Positions 34,011 to 46,499 of a DNA stretch of 64,000 bases are shown piece after piece. The DNA lies in the NCBI GenBank assembly GCA_047967505.1, contig CM106538.1. One strand, given 5' to 3'. Made by a program: the position numbers and the translations under genes. Under the pieces are notes generated by a model. It did not search any database. It was not told the origin of the DNA and saw only the letters and a program-made list of their open reading frames with translations. Source of the stretch: Dipteris shenzhenensis (lineage: Eukaryota; Polypodiophyta; Polypodiopsida; Gleicheniales). Each line of letters begins with the position of its first letter. Within the stretch, counting starts at the first letter, position 1.

Positions 34011-37000
34011 GGAAAGAAGAATCGAAATGGTTGTGGGAATCAAGGGAGCTACCAAGAGAGCCCCTTTGGCCATACCAAAGGGAGGTCCACAGCTCAAAAT
34101 GTGATCCTCAAGCGAACAAACCAAGAAATGCTCCTACAGCTGAGGGAGAAAAGGTGAGAAAAGGGGCGGGAAAAGGAAAAAAGGAAAGAGGGGAGTACTG
34201 GAAGTAACCTAAAAGGAGAAAGGGGGAAAAGGGAAGATTCTATGAAACAATAACAACACTAAAAGAAGCCTCTTAAAGAAAAAGAGTAGGAGATGACCTA
34301 GTCGAAGTCTCCAATGAAGCCCCAAAATCCAAGAAAGTAGCCTCCTAGAGGAGAGTTTCCCCAAGGATTGGCGAACCTCCCCCCCCCTCGTGTATAGGAA
34401 AAACTAGGTGGGGGGCTACTATACAACCACTAGAAACTAGTAGGCGACACCTAAACCAAGCAAAACAAGAGTAGGAAAGGCAGTTAAAGCGACAAAGAAC
34501 TAAGAGAAAAAGGGGGGAAGTCGCTCATAAAGGAAGCAACAACAACATGGCTATGGAGAATGAGCAAGGTGGGGGGGGTGGACTACGGCAAGGTGGGGGA
34601 CAAGGAAGGAGGCAATAGCAATTGTGAGGGGGAGGGACGAAGGCTAGCTCCAAAAGCTGGTGCAAGAGCAGCAACTTCAATACTCTTTTGGAAGGTCTTT
34701 ACCTTTTGATGAATTTAGGAACACTTGAGGAGCCTACACCTAATTAGTTGTGAGTGTGGGAGCATGGTGATTTTTCTAGTTGTTGCTCTTCTATATGAGC
34801 TAGTAAAAAGGAAACTTAGTTCATAGAGACCAAGGAATGAGCCCAAGATTTCCAAGAACTCAAGAGATGAGCATTTGTTACTTCCCATGCTTTAGTTTTC
34901 CATGTTCATGTGGATGCTTTAAGGTTTGCCATAAGGTTGTGATATCAAGTCACAACTCAAAGGAAGGCTAGACTATCCCCTTAATGATGCTAGCAAAATG
35001 CTTGCTCTTCTCAATAGAAATTACAATACAGTTCTGTAAAAAAGACTCGCTATGGTGTGTCATGTTTAAAAAATCATAGCATTGTTGAGCAAGAAGCACC
35101 TGGTATGGTGAATATAGTGTCCCTAAAAAGTTGCCCTATCCCCTTGTGATCCTTTTTTGTTCTTTGTATACTACTAAGCAATTATTCAAAAAGCAACAAT
35201 CCAAAGTTGATCGATACATTGTATGCCACTTTTGCTGCAAGGGGTCAAACTTCAAAGTATACACAAACTAATGAAGAATCATTATGGAGTTAACTCGATT
35301 GCCTACACCAGTGAGCCTAAAAGGATTTTGCTTGGAAATACTAAACCAATCCTTGTTTTAAATGGACACTATAGAATCTAAACATGAGTATATGCTACAA
35401 TGTCTCTTCATTGTGCTAATGTTTCCAAGGGGATTTGATACATGCATTGGCATTGAAAACATGGAAGTATACCCTCAGTGCATGATCGTTTCTCTATAGT
35501 CACACAATAGGAATTCCCATTAATAGAATTGAGTCAAGTCAAGGAAGTTGGAGACAAATAAATGAATCCATTAATAACAACATGGATAGACAATGCCAAG
35601 TTATTACTTTGTTGTGGATGTACATAATTGTCAATAACATGAGCAATTATGCTATAGATAGAAATAAATGGAACATGCAATGTTGAGATGGGAAAAGTTC
35701 AAGGATGAGCTCTAGTCCTCATTGATTTCAATGGTCCCATGAGTGTGATTAAAGATCTATAGTGAGGTGCCGTGGTTACATGAGTCTTAATAAAGATATG
35801 TAGTGAGGTGCCATGACTCACAAAATCAAATTGGTGCGATAAAAGTTTTCTTATTAGACATTATTTAATGGGGGGCTACTTGATTCTCAGGGTCACATGG
35901 AGTATAGAGATTTGCATATAGTATAGTAAGCTAAGGGGATGTAACTAGGATATTTATCAAATCTGAAGTATTAAATCATCTAAATAGTTAAAAGCAAGGA
36001 AATGTTGGCATGAGAACTTGAAAGAAAAGAAAGGGGCATTAAAGTTCTTCATTGACTAGGGGATGCCAACATTACTTTTTTCCCCTAGCCATTTTTTGAT
36101 GATATTCCATTTTATTAGTGCATTTGATCGTGGCATGTGAGGAGCCTTGTATTGATGATTGCCATTACTATTAAACCTAGTCATTAGTGGGTGTGGTTTC
36201 CCTTCTTCTTATAACATGTCCAGTTATAAAGTTGAACATGGAGTTTGGGTTTTGTTGATTGTACAATAGAAGAACAAGATATGCATCCCTTCATTGTGTT
36301 TGTATGACCCTTATCCTCAAAATCAACATATGAAACCCAAAAATGTAGAAGCATATATGAATTGAAAAGAGTCCCAAAGAAATGGGGAGATTTCAAAAGC
36401 TCTTTCACCTTGCATGATGTGGCATTCCATATTTACATTCTAGCTTCCCGAGTTATTCTAAAAAGTCTCTCATGCACAAAACAAGATTGCACTTGGGTTA
36501 TGAAGTCTCTTCCTAACTGACAAGTTCAAAAACTCCATCTCACAAATGCAACAAACAGAATAAAGAACAATATTTGAGAAAACCAAGTTGCGCACCTCTT
36601 CGTTTTCACCTTCACCAATGAACGTACCATTCAATATGGCCCAAAGAACAAAGCGCAAACATATTGGAAACATACAACCCATGGCTCACCTCCACCTAGC
36701 TCTAAAGAAAGGATTATAGAATATTGATTTGCTACCATGGCTTCTAGTTACTTCTATGTTGGAGCTTCCCATTGTGTCTAGAAACAATTAGACCTTGATA
36801 GCAACACCCTCAACACACATTTGTTCGAATCCTTTTTCCATAGAATGGTGAGCATTAATGCCATGTTAGGATGAAGAAGGGTCATAAAAAGGCAAAGAGA
36901 TGGTGTTTAACAAGGTGTCAATAGAAGAATGGCCCTTCATAAAGTTGTTTCTTTATTTGAAAAAATGGCTCTTCACCCAAAAGTTCGTTAGAAAAATGGT

Positions 37001-37954
37001 TCAAATTGCTCTTTGGAGCCCCTAGAATTTGCAAAGTGTCATCCTAGGCCTCGTTTAATCATTCTAACTAAATTTTTATTCCTATTTGCCAAGTACTCAT
37101 TCTTGTGCCTACTAGGCAAAAGGGTGGCACACACAAACCATTAAGAGGAGGGACTAAATCGATTGTAAGCATGATGGATGAAGTCAAGCTTATTAACAAT
37201 ATGAGCCCTTTCACACTGAAAGAATTGGTTTGAGTCAAATTTCAAGCTCTTGTTGTTTTTGGGTGACACTCTCTAAAATTATCCTCACATCTAATCCACC
37301 CACATTTCCAAGAGTGTGCCTAGGTGCCCATGAAAGGCTAAACTTACTTTCCTTAGAGCTATCGCCACGCAGGTTGTTTACAAAGGGAAAGGTGCCCATT
37401 GCTGGGCAGCCAAACTAACAAATGGCAGAGTGGGGAAATTACGGCGGGCAGCTAGCCCGTTACACACCGAACACTTGTTCCTTTCTATGTGGATGCCTAG
37501 GGAGAGCCCTTCCGTGTGGGTAGCCAAGCATGGCTGCCTAACGATAGGGCATATATAGCGTAACAAGGTGAACAACGTTCAAGTGGCCTGCCATGCAACA
37601 AGGAAAAGAGAGGGAGAGAGTGAAAATGAGAGAGACATGACTTGGATCCCCGCACCAAGGAGAGAGAGAGAGGAAAATTTGCATCACATGCCACCTATTT
37701 TTTCATAGATTAGCAAAACAAAATGGGCTTTTTCGCTTCTTGCAGTGTCACCTACACTTAGTCCTACCCTTCAGGCAGGCCAAAAAGCAGCCAATCCTGG
37801 AGCAACAACACGAAGTTGTGCTCCAAGCTTTCAAGGTTGAAGAGTGGCCATGACAACCGTGTATTGAACAATGGGGAGTGCAGGTCTAAAAAAAAAACCA
37901 AATGGGTGAGGCGAACGTGTAATAATTAGTAAAGAGGGTATTAGGAGGGATCTA
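34011..37954. other. No gene recognised
   Basis: Nearly 4 kb with purine-rich stretches (34,150-34,650) and AT-rich DNA after. I saw no RT, gag, transposase, host exon, tRNA or large repeat. Short open frames (for instance 36,184-36,408 and 36,470-36,682 on the minus strand) lack domains. Confidence 0.4.
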
Positions 37955-39278
37955 TCAAAAGCACAACAAAAACATTAATCTCGTGGCAAGCGACTCGGTT
38001 GTAATTTGCAAAATGAGAGAGACATGACTCGGTTGTAATTTGCAGCTTCTGATCATCTGCTTTATCTGCTTTTGGGCTCTACATTCTTGCTCTGTCTGAT
38101 CGACCTTCAACTTCAAGCCTGCTTGCTTCTTCATCACCTCGATCCTTCGCTGGCCACTCTCTTGGAGTCTTGTATCCAATTTGCTGCAACTACCCAACAC
38201 GGAATAGTTGCACTATGCACGAGGTATTTCGACATATCTTTGCGTACAACTTTGGTGGCTCATAGATAGCAATCATCAAGCTCTAGATCTATGAAAAATA
38301 TTGGCGGAAAAACAGCGTCTTCCAGTCGCAAGTGAGCACCAAACGACTAACTAATCGCTTACATGAATCACCGGCAATAGCAATGCATCGGAAACACCTT
38401 ACATTGTGAAAGGTAACACTGCTGCGGGAGGACAGCTACACAGGTTTTTTTGCCCTCAACTTGTCCAAGCAGTCTTTCTTTCGTTTCCGTTGCTTGCAGC
38501 TCAATATATAAAAACCTCGTTGATAGCCTGCAACCTGCGCCTTGCAATTGCGGTGCTACGGCACGGTGGCTATTACACACACGTTAGAATTTCCGGGTGG
38601 TGGACTGCATGCAATGCTTGCAATACCTGCGCTTCAACTTGCTCATCTATATAAGTGCCTGGAATCTTCTGGAACGAAAGTTCCAGCGCCTGCGCCACCG
38701 CCATTAACGTGCCTGCGGCCTCGCCTAATAAATTAATCGCCCCCCCTCAAATAATAATTCTGAGAGCTTACGTTAAATTGACCATCGTGCCCCCAGCCAC
38801 ACAAACAAATTAATTAATAGCGAGTTTTTCTCGCTGGGGGGCCTATCTAATATCTGAAGTAATATTTCCCTTTACTATTAGTACAAAAAGGAGAGGATTA
38901 CATTTTGAGGAAAAGGATACTACCCTCGAGGCCCAAACCATTCTATCACTTGATATGTCAACCTCTAGAAGCATGACTGCTAATGGAGTGCTTCTTGTAC
39001 ACTCTGCAGAGAAGCCAGTCTCTATAATGCTGCTTATATGTGTAGCGGAGTGGAGACAACCTTTACTTTGAAAACATGAGGACGCTTGAGTTTGAGTCAC
39101 AACAAGTGGGCCCCACACAATGCTTGGGTACATGGTTGTCAGCTTGAGCAATTGTTAAATAGAAGAAGGCTCTGGGCTCCTCCACTCGCTGAGGCACAGA
39201 GGGTCTTTAAGGAACTGCAAGAAGGTAAAGAAGAGGGGTCATAACCACCAGAAAGAAAGGAAAGTTGTATTAATGTCT
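37955..39278. other. Unassigned region with a coiled-coil-like minus frame
   Basis: The minus frame at 38,200-38,030 reads GSCSKLDTRLQESGQRRIEV then MKKQAGLKLKVDQTEQECRA, charged and helix-prone like an exon of a coiled-coil protein. No family is recognised and flanking splice sites are only possible. The rest, including GC-rich 38,400-38,720, shows nothing definite. Confidence 0.25.
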
Positions 39279-39770
39279 TCAAAAGGCCTCAATTTGCACC
39301 AATCGTCCATAAGGATCGAGGTCACCATCTTGATCAGCTTCAAAACCACGCCATATGTGGCACCAACAGAAGGGAGAATGTGGCTCTAGTCTTGTGGCAT
39401 GCCTGGGAATCTTAGGGTGTGGCGTGCCTGGGAATCTTAGGGTCATGGGGTATCTTGAGACCTGATGGTGTGCATCTCCATGTTGGCCACTATAAATCTG
39501 TGGTACCAGGAGATAAATAAAACTAGATGGCTTGCAAGATAAACAAGGGGACTTGGACTTTGGAGAAGTGTTTGGGCCGTCTCTCAGGTGGATAGCTGGA
39601 TCACCAAGACATTGTGGGCGTAAATCGTTACCTCCTAGATATTCCACCGTGGGGCTTGCCTGTACCCATTTTTGAATTCGGCATCTAGTGGGGGTAGGGC
39701 CCACGACGTGCCCAATCATTGCTTGATCACTGAGCTCGTGAATTGCATGCTTAACCTGCTTGTTGTCCAA
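39279..39770 (-). CDS. Unrecognised 163-codon ORF
   Basis: An uninterrupted minus frame from ATG (39,770) to stop. The N-terminus MDNKQVKHAIHELSDQAMIG then HVVGPTPTRCRIQKWVQAS is faintly like the start of plant LINE ORF1 proteins (a 'G..P....I..WV' block). The remainder (Pro-, His- and Ser-rich) matches nothing I know and has no zinc knuckle. It could be a LINE ORF1 head, or chance. No promoter or splice context is evident. Confidence 0.3.
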   Translation of the reverse strand: MDNKQVKHAIHELSDQAMIGHVVGPTPTRCRIQKWVQASPTVEYLGGNDLRPQCLGDPAIHLRDGPNTSPKSKSPCLSCKPSSFIYLLVPQIYSGQHGDAHHQVSRYPMTLRFPGTPHPKIPRHATRLEPHSPFCWCHIWRGFEADQDGDLDPYGRLVQIEAF

Positions 39771-40216
39771 CCAACATCGCTTGAGAAGCTGTATAGTTTC
39801 AACATTTCTGTCATAAATTGACTGATCTTAGGGGATCCAACTCCCATCGATCCTAACAATATTAACAGGATTCGTCTAGCAGAAATGTTGTTTTCATACT
39901 TGCACTAATCACATCGAGGTGCACCACTTAATTCTAGAGAAAATACTATCTGGAGAAGTTGTTCTTATATTGTCCCGTCCATGAGCAAGTTGCAGACACA
40001 TTCACAAATGCTCTTAGCTATGACAAATTTTACTATAGAAATCGACTGGGGAGATAATGGATAATTCGATGTGCTCTTCAGATCTACAGTTTAGAAATTT
40101 CTCCTCCAAACTCAGTTTATAAATTCGGTTATATAGTTTATAAATTTCTTTGTCACGGCTGAGTCTGCCGTTCACCTCCGGAGTGCTGACAGAAACTCAA
40201 TACGAAGACCTTTGTA

Positions 40217-40455
40217 TAAATGGATGCTCAAGTATGTGTGGGTTTGTGGATTTGTATGTGTGAGAGCATATGTTTATACTATGGTCTACACCCACGGTTG
40301 AGCGCTGATGACGTCAGTGGGGATGTCATAGTAGCTAGATCCTGCTATGGGTGATGGAGTTTATGGTTTTCAACCTTATGAGTGACTATCATGAGATTGA
40401 AACTGCATTATGTATTGTGTTTTTAGAGGATGAGTTTGGGCATGTTCCTGGATTT
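40217..40455 (+). repeat. Dispersed ~240-bp repeat, inverted partner at 9.95 kb
   Basis: Reverse complement of 9,949-10,186 with scattered differences; it includes GCTGATGACGTCAGTGGGG and TTTAGAGGATGAGTTTGGG. Surroundings do not match beyond these limits, so the unit is dispersed and not part of a larger inversion. Confidence 0.8.
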
Positions 40456-40989
40456 ATCTAGATATACAAATTGCTGCTCAACTTTTTGGAGTCATGCTTC
40501 TATAAGCATCAGCTTTTGTAATTTTGCTTCAACAGCACTCAGATGCACTCTTTTATTTTTGTAATCCATCCTTATCTTATTAAGTGCAATTTTAAGAGGG
40601 GTGTTGAAATGTGGAGTGCGCTAGGGAATATTTACACAGGTGTGGGAAAAAAAGCATAATCCTGAAGTGTAGAGGTTTGTATGTAAAGTGCCTAATCGGG
40701 TTTCACTTAGGGTTGAATATATTCTTTTAATCCTTTGCATTCTAATAAGAGATTAAACATTTTGTATCCTAGTTCTCACACACATGCATACACACTCGGG
40801 TTTCACTTAGGGTTGAATATATTCTTGTAATCCTTTGCTATTATTCATTTTGTATCCTAGTTTTCACACACATGCATACACACTCACAACAAGTTTACTC
40901 CTAAGCTCAAAGTTGTATTCCATTGGTTAACTTTTGTAAAGATCTTGCCTTTTTTATTGTATTGGGATTGCTGGCCCGGTAGTGACCTT

Positions 40990-41280
40990 TGATTGTTTTC
41001 AGACGGTATCTGGGTTTAATGAAGATTGATGGGCAGGAGGACAAAATTAGGACCAAATTTTGGAAAATGTTGATATGCCACTCTTGGAGTGCTTGCTTAT
41101 CTTCCATTTTTCTTGCAGGTATAAGAAGCAGAGAGCACCTCAAAAAGCTTTCCCTTGGCTTTGTGTTCCTAGACTGCGTATATTACAATCTCCATGGCTG
41201 TGTAAGTTGACTGCTAAAATTTTAAGGTATATAAATTTCGTGCCGGAGGATAGAGATGAGATTATCTCCTGTAAACATTA
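40990..41280 (+). other. Exon-like segments of unknown origin
   Basis: A pyrimidine-AG acceptor (GATTGTTTTCAG, ending 41,001) precedes a frame RYLGLMKIDGQEDKIRTKFW. A second acceptor-like TTTTTCTTGCAG (ending 41,119) precedes RYKKQRAPQKAFPWLCVPRL. The spacing and composition look like host exon, intron, exon, or a retained fragment of a gene. I cannot name the family. Confidence 0.25.
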
Positions 41281-41589
41281 AATTAAAGCTGAATAGGACC
41301 AAACTGTTGTGAGGTATAGTATCTTAGAGAGCTAGAAACAATTTGGTGTCTTCACTATTAAGATATATATAATTAAATTCAACATTTGATTAGCTCTTCA
41401 TAAGTATGTATCACAAAGGCTACATCTGTTTGTAATTTCTTATCCCAACAATTTATAAAAGTCAGTTTTGTGCTGTACGTGCACAGGTACTTGCACAAAT
41501 ACATATACACGCCTCCCCCCAATTTTTATTAAGTACGACAAAATACAAAACTTCAAGATAAGATCCTATAAGAGCCTCATGCAAAATCA

Positions 41590-42437
41590 TTGTGCAGAAT
41601 AAACGAGGCTGTTATAGCCAATCTGGAGAGGAGTGAGAATGCCATGAAGGCAGTGTGGCGGGTGAAGAATAGACCGTGGCCCCCCTCTCTCATGAAGCAA
41701 GCTTTCCAGGCCATTGTGGCCCATGAGCCGCTACCTCAACTGGCATGAGGGTGTGTACATATCTTACCAGATCACTGAGAGTTACCGAGTCCCATCTGTA
41801 CCCTTGTGCATCTGGATTTCCAAATCTATATTGGCAAATCTACATGCAATAAGACTGGCAGTGATCTCCCAAGCTGAGTCTTTTGATGGAGAATGAGGTC
41901 CATGCATAGATACTGATAGAGGATAAAGCCACTGAAAAGCAGCAGGAAGGCACGAAGTCAGAGGCAAATACAGGGACGAAGCAAGATTCTGACCAACCAC
42001 GCGAGAACTCAGCACAAAGCGGGCCTAAAGCACAAAGCGAGAGCGAGACATCAGGACAAAGCGAGACATCAGCACAAAGCGAGCCAAAAGGACAAAGCGA
42101 GATGGAATATTCTGACCTTAAAAGCAGCGATAAGGTTGATTCTGCCATCGAGACTAAAGGACAAAGCGAGCCATCAAGACAAACGATTTTGCCTGGTTCT
42201 CTTGATGCTTGGTCAATCGAAGCTACAAGGCATAGAGAACACATCAGGAATCAACAGCAGATTATTGAAAATCTTTGGATTGAGGATGAACGTAAACTAG
42301 CCGAACAAAGAAGAAAGGAGATGGAAGCATGGCTTTTAGATGGAAGGCCTGCACTGTGGGGTGATAAGCAAGGGACTTCTCTGTGCATCAAAATGGCCCT
42401 GCTCCCTTGTATAAAATCCGAGGATCTAACTGTGTAA
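41590..42437 (+). pseudogene. Unknown frameshifted ORFs with Gln/Ser-rich repeats
   Basis: Three adjoining frames read MKAVWRVKNRPWPPSLMKQA, then LNWHEGVYISYQITESYRVP and ICIWISK-like sequence, then (41,914-42,437) a hydrophilic frame. The hydrophilic frame has SAQSGPKAQSESETSGQSET, in which an AGCACAAAGCGAG-type unit is repeated five or more times, and a charged coil with IENLWIEDERKLAEQRRKEM. It looks like the decayed first ORF of a retroelement. No known domain. Confidence 0.4.
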
Positions 42438-42701
42438 GCCAGGCCATATATTCCCAAGTGATGTAGCAACACCCTCTCCTATCCTGCCAAACAAGTGTGC
42501 AATGCCCTGCAAAATCCTCTGGGCCTTTTTGCAACCCCATATGCAATTTTGAACGGGCTCCAAATCCGTGAAGCATCCCGGGCATCTAGGAGCCGCACCA
42601 AAGGTTTGTCTGTTAGAGTCCATCGTGCTGAAAGAGCCACGAACACTGCTCGTGCTGTTCCACATGATGCTGCACATGCTGCAGCCATGTGACTGCTCCA
42701 A
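42426..42701 (-). pseudogene. LINE zf-RVT domain remnant (subfamily)
   Basis: The minus frame has FGAAPRCPGCFTDLEPVQNC followed by IWGCKKAQRILQGIAHLF. It parallels FGADPACPRCHSAVESEQHC then LWGCRQAR at 43,330-43,250. These are Cys/His fingers that end many plant LINE ORF2 proteins. This copy is more diverged, so it comes from another subfamily. Confidence 0.65.
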
Positions 42702-43207
42702 ACACTCGTCTCTGCTGCTGCCTACCAGGTGTGGGCCTCTGAATGGCCCCGTACTTCCTGTTTTGTAGCCATACAGGTTATGTACAGCTTTTTTGTTCTC
42801 TGCAGGACCTGCTGTAGCAGCTCCGCTCGTTGCCTACATGGTGGGCTACCTGCACACTCTAATCTGCCCACGTGGCAGTCTTTACATCTGCCCACGTGGC
42901 CTCTCTATTGTCCCATATGTGCTGCAGGTTTACCTCCCCATGTCCTCCTCATTTGGGGGCTCACAAGTAGGGAGGTGGCCCCTGTTCGTCTAACGATCCA
43001 CTGTGGAGGAACACCCACTCCTTGATGGAGATGCTCCATCAGCTCCCACAGAGTAGTTCATCTGGAACAAGTAGAGCCATCCTCAATCTTTGGTCTTCAA
43101 ATCCACAACTGTTGCTCCTCCAGGTTCAGCTCCACCAAAGTAAGCCATCCCGGCACGCGCACAATTCAGATTATACCTGTGTATTGGAAGCATGGAGCAT
43201 GACCCTT

Positions 43208-43513
43208 TCAGATCGTCCTCGCCTGCCTGCACCCCCAAAGGCAATGCTGTTCTGACTCAACTGCAGAATGGCAACGAGGACATGCAGGGTCAGCCCCAAA
43301 CCTGGACCTCCTCAAGTTCACTGCAATCCCTCCGTGGATAGAAAGCCAAAAGAATAGACTGGTTTTTCTATTCTTGAGGGATTTCAAGAGTCTCCTCCAA
43401 AAGATTTTGTGCACATTCAGATTAAACCTACCATCCATGGTATCAGGAGCCTTGATCACAAACATGCCAGCGATAGTCGAGCTGTCCCTCTCAAATTTCA
43501 AGGATAGCATCAA
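43208..43513 (-). pseudogene. LINE family A zf-RVT domain
   Basis: The open minus frame encodes FWRRLLKSLKNRKTSLFFWL, IHGGIAVNLRRSRFGADPAC, PRCHSAVESEQHCLWGCRQ. Cysteines and histidine of the terminal finger are present. It matches copies at 46,300-46,432 (+) and 58,692-59,129 (-). The copy breaks off after CRQARTI. Confidence 0.8.
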
Positions 43514-44189
43514 GCACCATGCTTTCGAGGTCTATTTCAACCTGTCATCACTCTGGCACCTCCGCAAGCCTGAGCAATGAGATCCCTATAGCTGATCTGC
43601 ATAGATCCCCATTACCAAGTATTTCTCTAGAATTCCTGGACCATGAGTACCAAATGAGCTAACACCCGAGTAATCCACCAGCAGCAATATACTCTATTGA
43701 TCTGTTGATGTCCCCCTCCCCACCATAAAGGTTCCAATAGGTTCACCTTGTTCTGCTTCCAGTATCCTACAACTGAGCCTTGAAGAAGCCTCCAAAACTC
43801 TTGTCGCTGGCAGAAAGTCATGCTCCTCAAAGCAATCATCACTATCCTTGATAGAAGTCATGTAGTAGGCATTGATAACCTCTGCAACGTACTTCTCCCT
43901 CTGTCTTCCAAGAAACAGCCGACCGGGGTTACTGTGGTGCTTGTCAGGCGTCTGGAGCTGCCAGGAGGCCACGACAGAACACACATCCAGATAGCAGACA
44001 ACGATCTATCACGGGCTTCTTGCCTACACTACCTAGTCCGTCATCGGGTGTATCTTGAAATATTTTTATGCATTGTATCGTATTGTATTGGATCAGATTG
44101 CATCTTCCATGGGGATGATGATGCCAGAGACTTGTATACGACTATTGTGACATGTATGATGATATCATTGACTATGTCTACACAGTTTT

Positions 44190-44325
44190 CTCTAGCATGG
44201 GTTAGGATGCTCGCTTAGTAGCTCCACCCTTTTGTTCATTATATCAGGTTTTCGATCAGTCTCATAGACCCATCGGTCTTTAGCAGACTTTAACAAACTT
44301 TATTTCTTTCAGCACTTGAGGAACA
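44190..44325 (+). mobile_element. LINE 3' end (tail type L)
   Basis: TTAGTAGCTCCACCCTT, then CTCATAGACCCATCGGTCTT, then a TTTATTTCTTTC end. The same order and wording occur at 54,545-54,660 and, diverged, at 63,105-63,225. GACCCATCGGTC can fold as a short hairpin. The body of the LINE upstream is not recognisable. Confidence 0.75.
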
Positions 44326-44689
44326 CAAGGCAAACAATTTGCCGAATGTGAGCTACTGTATTCATAATGAACATACATGCCATTGGATGCAGCTATCGAT
44401 TGCTTGCTTGGCTAGGTACCTCCCAGAACTCTATACTGTCATCTTCAATGTCCTTGTATTCCTTTGACCTTGATTGTAGAAATCTCTCCAAAGACACCTC
44501 CTTCATGCAACTGTGTCAGCCTTATTCTCAAAACAACAATCTGAGCAACCAACACTGTCCTCCACCACTGTTTTAATGTCTAACAATTCAGAGATGGTGT
44601 GATGAGCCAGAGGGAACTTTATAGATAAATCTACATACCTGATCTCAGCAACAATTGTCACCAAGAAAATTTCTCTCGTTGTTGTTACA

Positions 44690-45505
44690 ACGCTTGCAAC
44701 TGGTTGTGTGATGTGTTCTTTTCAAAGGAAGAGTTCATAAATCCAAGAGTTCACCCTCAAACTTGTGTGCTTATGGACCTTGCAGAGGAGCTTCCTCAGA
44801 AGCTGCTTATTTACTCCACTAGATCTCAAGAGCCCACTCATGTTTTCTTTGTGGGAGAGCAGGTCACACAGTTAAGGATTGTCCAAACAAGCGACTCAAG
44901 GGGCTGCTAAAAGGAAAATCCAAGGGGTCGTTGCCACTTCTTCTCACGAATGGCGCAAAGTCAAAAAAACAGTCTACACAGGCTTGGAGGAAAAAGGAAT
45001 TGCCTTGAAGGGTATGCAGGCAAAGTGGGGCTGCTAGAAGTGGAGCCCTCGAAACTAAAGTTTCAAACAATAAAGGTGCTGTAACAATTGAGCAGGATGT
45101 GAGATACTTTCAGTGTACTTCAACAGTTAAGAGCAGGAGAACATGCAGGTTGGGATAGAGGAAGGTTTGAAACCGAGCTTAGGGCTCTTTATAAAGAGAT
45201 GCTGGGAAACTTAGAGGGTGTTCAAGTTGTGCAGGACAAAGCTGTGGAGCCAGGCGGGCCTAATACGCAGGCTGGGGTTTTTTTGGACGAAGACATAACA
45301 ACCACCATTAACTTTTTTGAGAAGCAAGCTGGTAACTTTAAGAGCAGGCTGTCAAAAATCCCTGTGAAACAAATAGCGGATGCATTCAGCCTACATGGAC
45401 GAGTCAACAAGAAGAAAGGTAGCAAAAAAGGCACGATAGGGAGACTAAGTATTGTATTTTTTGGCAAGGCCAACGAGCCATTGTATTTCTTGAAGATTTT
45501 GTGAT
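44690..45505 (+). pseudogene. LINE family D ORF1 with zinc knuckle, frameshifted
   Basis: EFINPRVHPQTCVLMDLAEE (44,730-44,789) matches NFINPRGNPQIYIQMDIAEE of the minus-strand family D copy. After a frameshift the knuckle CFLCGRAGHTVKDCP appears at about 44,842-44,886. After stops comes an acidic frame (45,199-45,504) ending KANEPLYFLKIL. ORF1 of this type packages element RNA. No endonuclease follows. Confidence 0.7.
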
Positions 45506-45566
45506 GATATAAATAAATAAACCCACAATTATTGATTTTTATTTTCATTTTATTGTTGTAATTCCT

Positions 45567-45850
45567 TGTTACACCACCACTGCAGGGTGGGTTGTAACAA
45601 AGGCCAATTTACCTAGTAGTTTTAGCCTTTAAATGGCTTTGTAATAGTAGTACTTTTAGTAGGGTGGCCTAATGTTGCCACGTGACATCCTAGGGTGGCC
45701 ATCCCATAAGCATAGAGGTATTGTCCATGCCTATATCTATAAATGGGGGCCATACATAGGTATTTTATTCATGCTTCCAGAGGATTAGAGAGTTTTATCA
45801 GTTAGTCTTCTCAGAGGGGGTGCAGGGAGGGTTCAACAGATTGATGGAGC
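45567..45850 (+). mobile_element. Possible short solo LTR
   Basis: Begins near TTGTTACACC, which is matched in inverse by GGGTTGTAACAA at about 45,590. A TATA-like TCTATAAATGGGGG stands at about 45,741. It lies between two LINE fragments. The right boundary and target duplication are unclear. Confidence 0.3.
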
Positions 45851-45879
45851 CATACCAGTGGAGTGGATGGATACATATG

Positions 45880-46432
45880 ATATGTGTATTACGGGTTCCA
45901 CTTGGTTAGGTGCTTTTATGAGGACATTATTTCTCTTCAGGTTATTGCTTTGCGGGATGCACATGAGGATGCCGTTGTATTTGATGCTCATCCGGGAGGG
46001 AGGCTACACATATCTTCAGATGATACCCTTGCCTTCCAACAAGTCAGGATTGCAGGCTATATGGAGCATGGTACAGATTCACAGTGGTACCCGGATCCCG
46101 ACCCACTTCTTCTGGCCTTGGGTTCATGGAGACTTTGGCTCTATGGAGGTGTTCCCATTAGATCTTTGCATTAGGACCCTGGGGAGTGGGAGTGGATCAA
46201 TGAAGGGCACCGAGAGAAGAGCATCCCCTTCTTTCGTTACATGGTTGGAAATGCCATGGGATTTCAACTTAGTTGTAGAGGTTGGAGGCCCTCCAAATCT
46301 CCTCATTGGGATAGCTTTCAGATTTTTGCAGATGTGCAGAAAAACTTTTGGAGGAGACTCTGGAAATCCCTTAGGAATAGAAATTCACTCTATTCTTTTG
46401 GCTTTATGTATTTCCGCCTCACTTAATAGAAG
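45880..46432 (+). pseudogene. LINE family A ORF2 C-terminal region
   Basis: Frames read HEDAVVFDAHPGGRLHISSD, WYPDPDPLLLALGSWRLWLY, GGVPIRSLH and, after shifts, FRYMVGNAMGFQLSCRGW and NFWRRLWKSLRNRNSLYSFG. The same blocks occur at 16,853-17,400 and 58,692-59,350 (minus). It ends where a minus-strand gypsy gag remnant begins. Confidence 0.8.
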
Positions 46433-46499
46433 TCTTTTCTCTTTGGGGCAACTAATCAACATATTCTAATCTCTCACTTTGCTCCAAGAGAGGCAAGTT

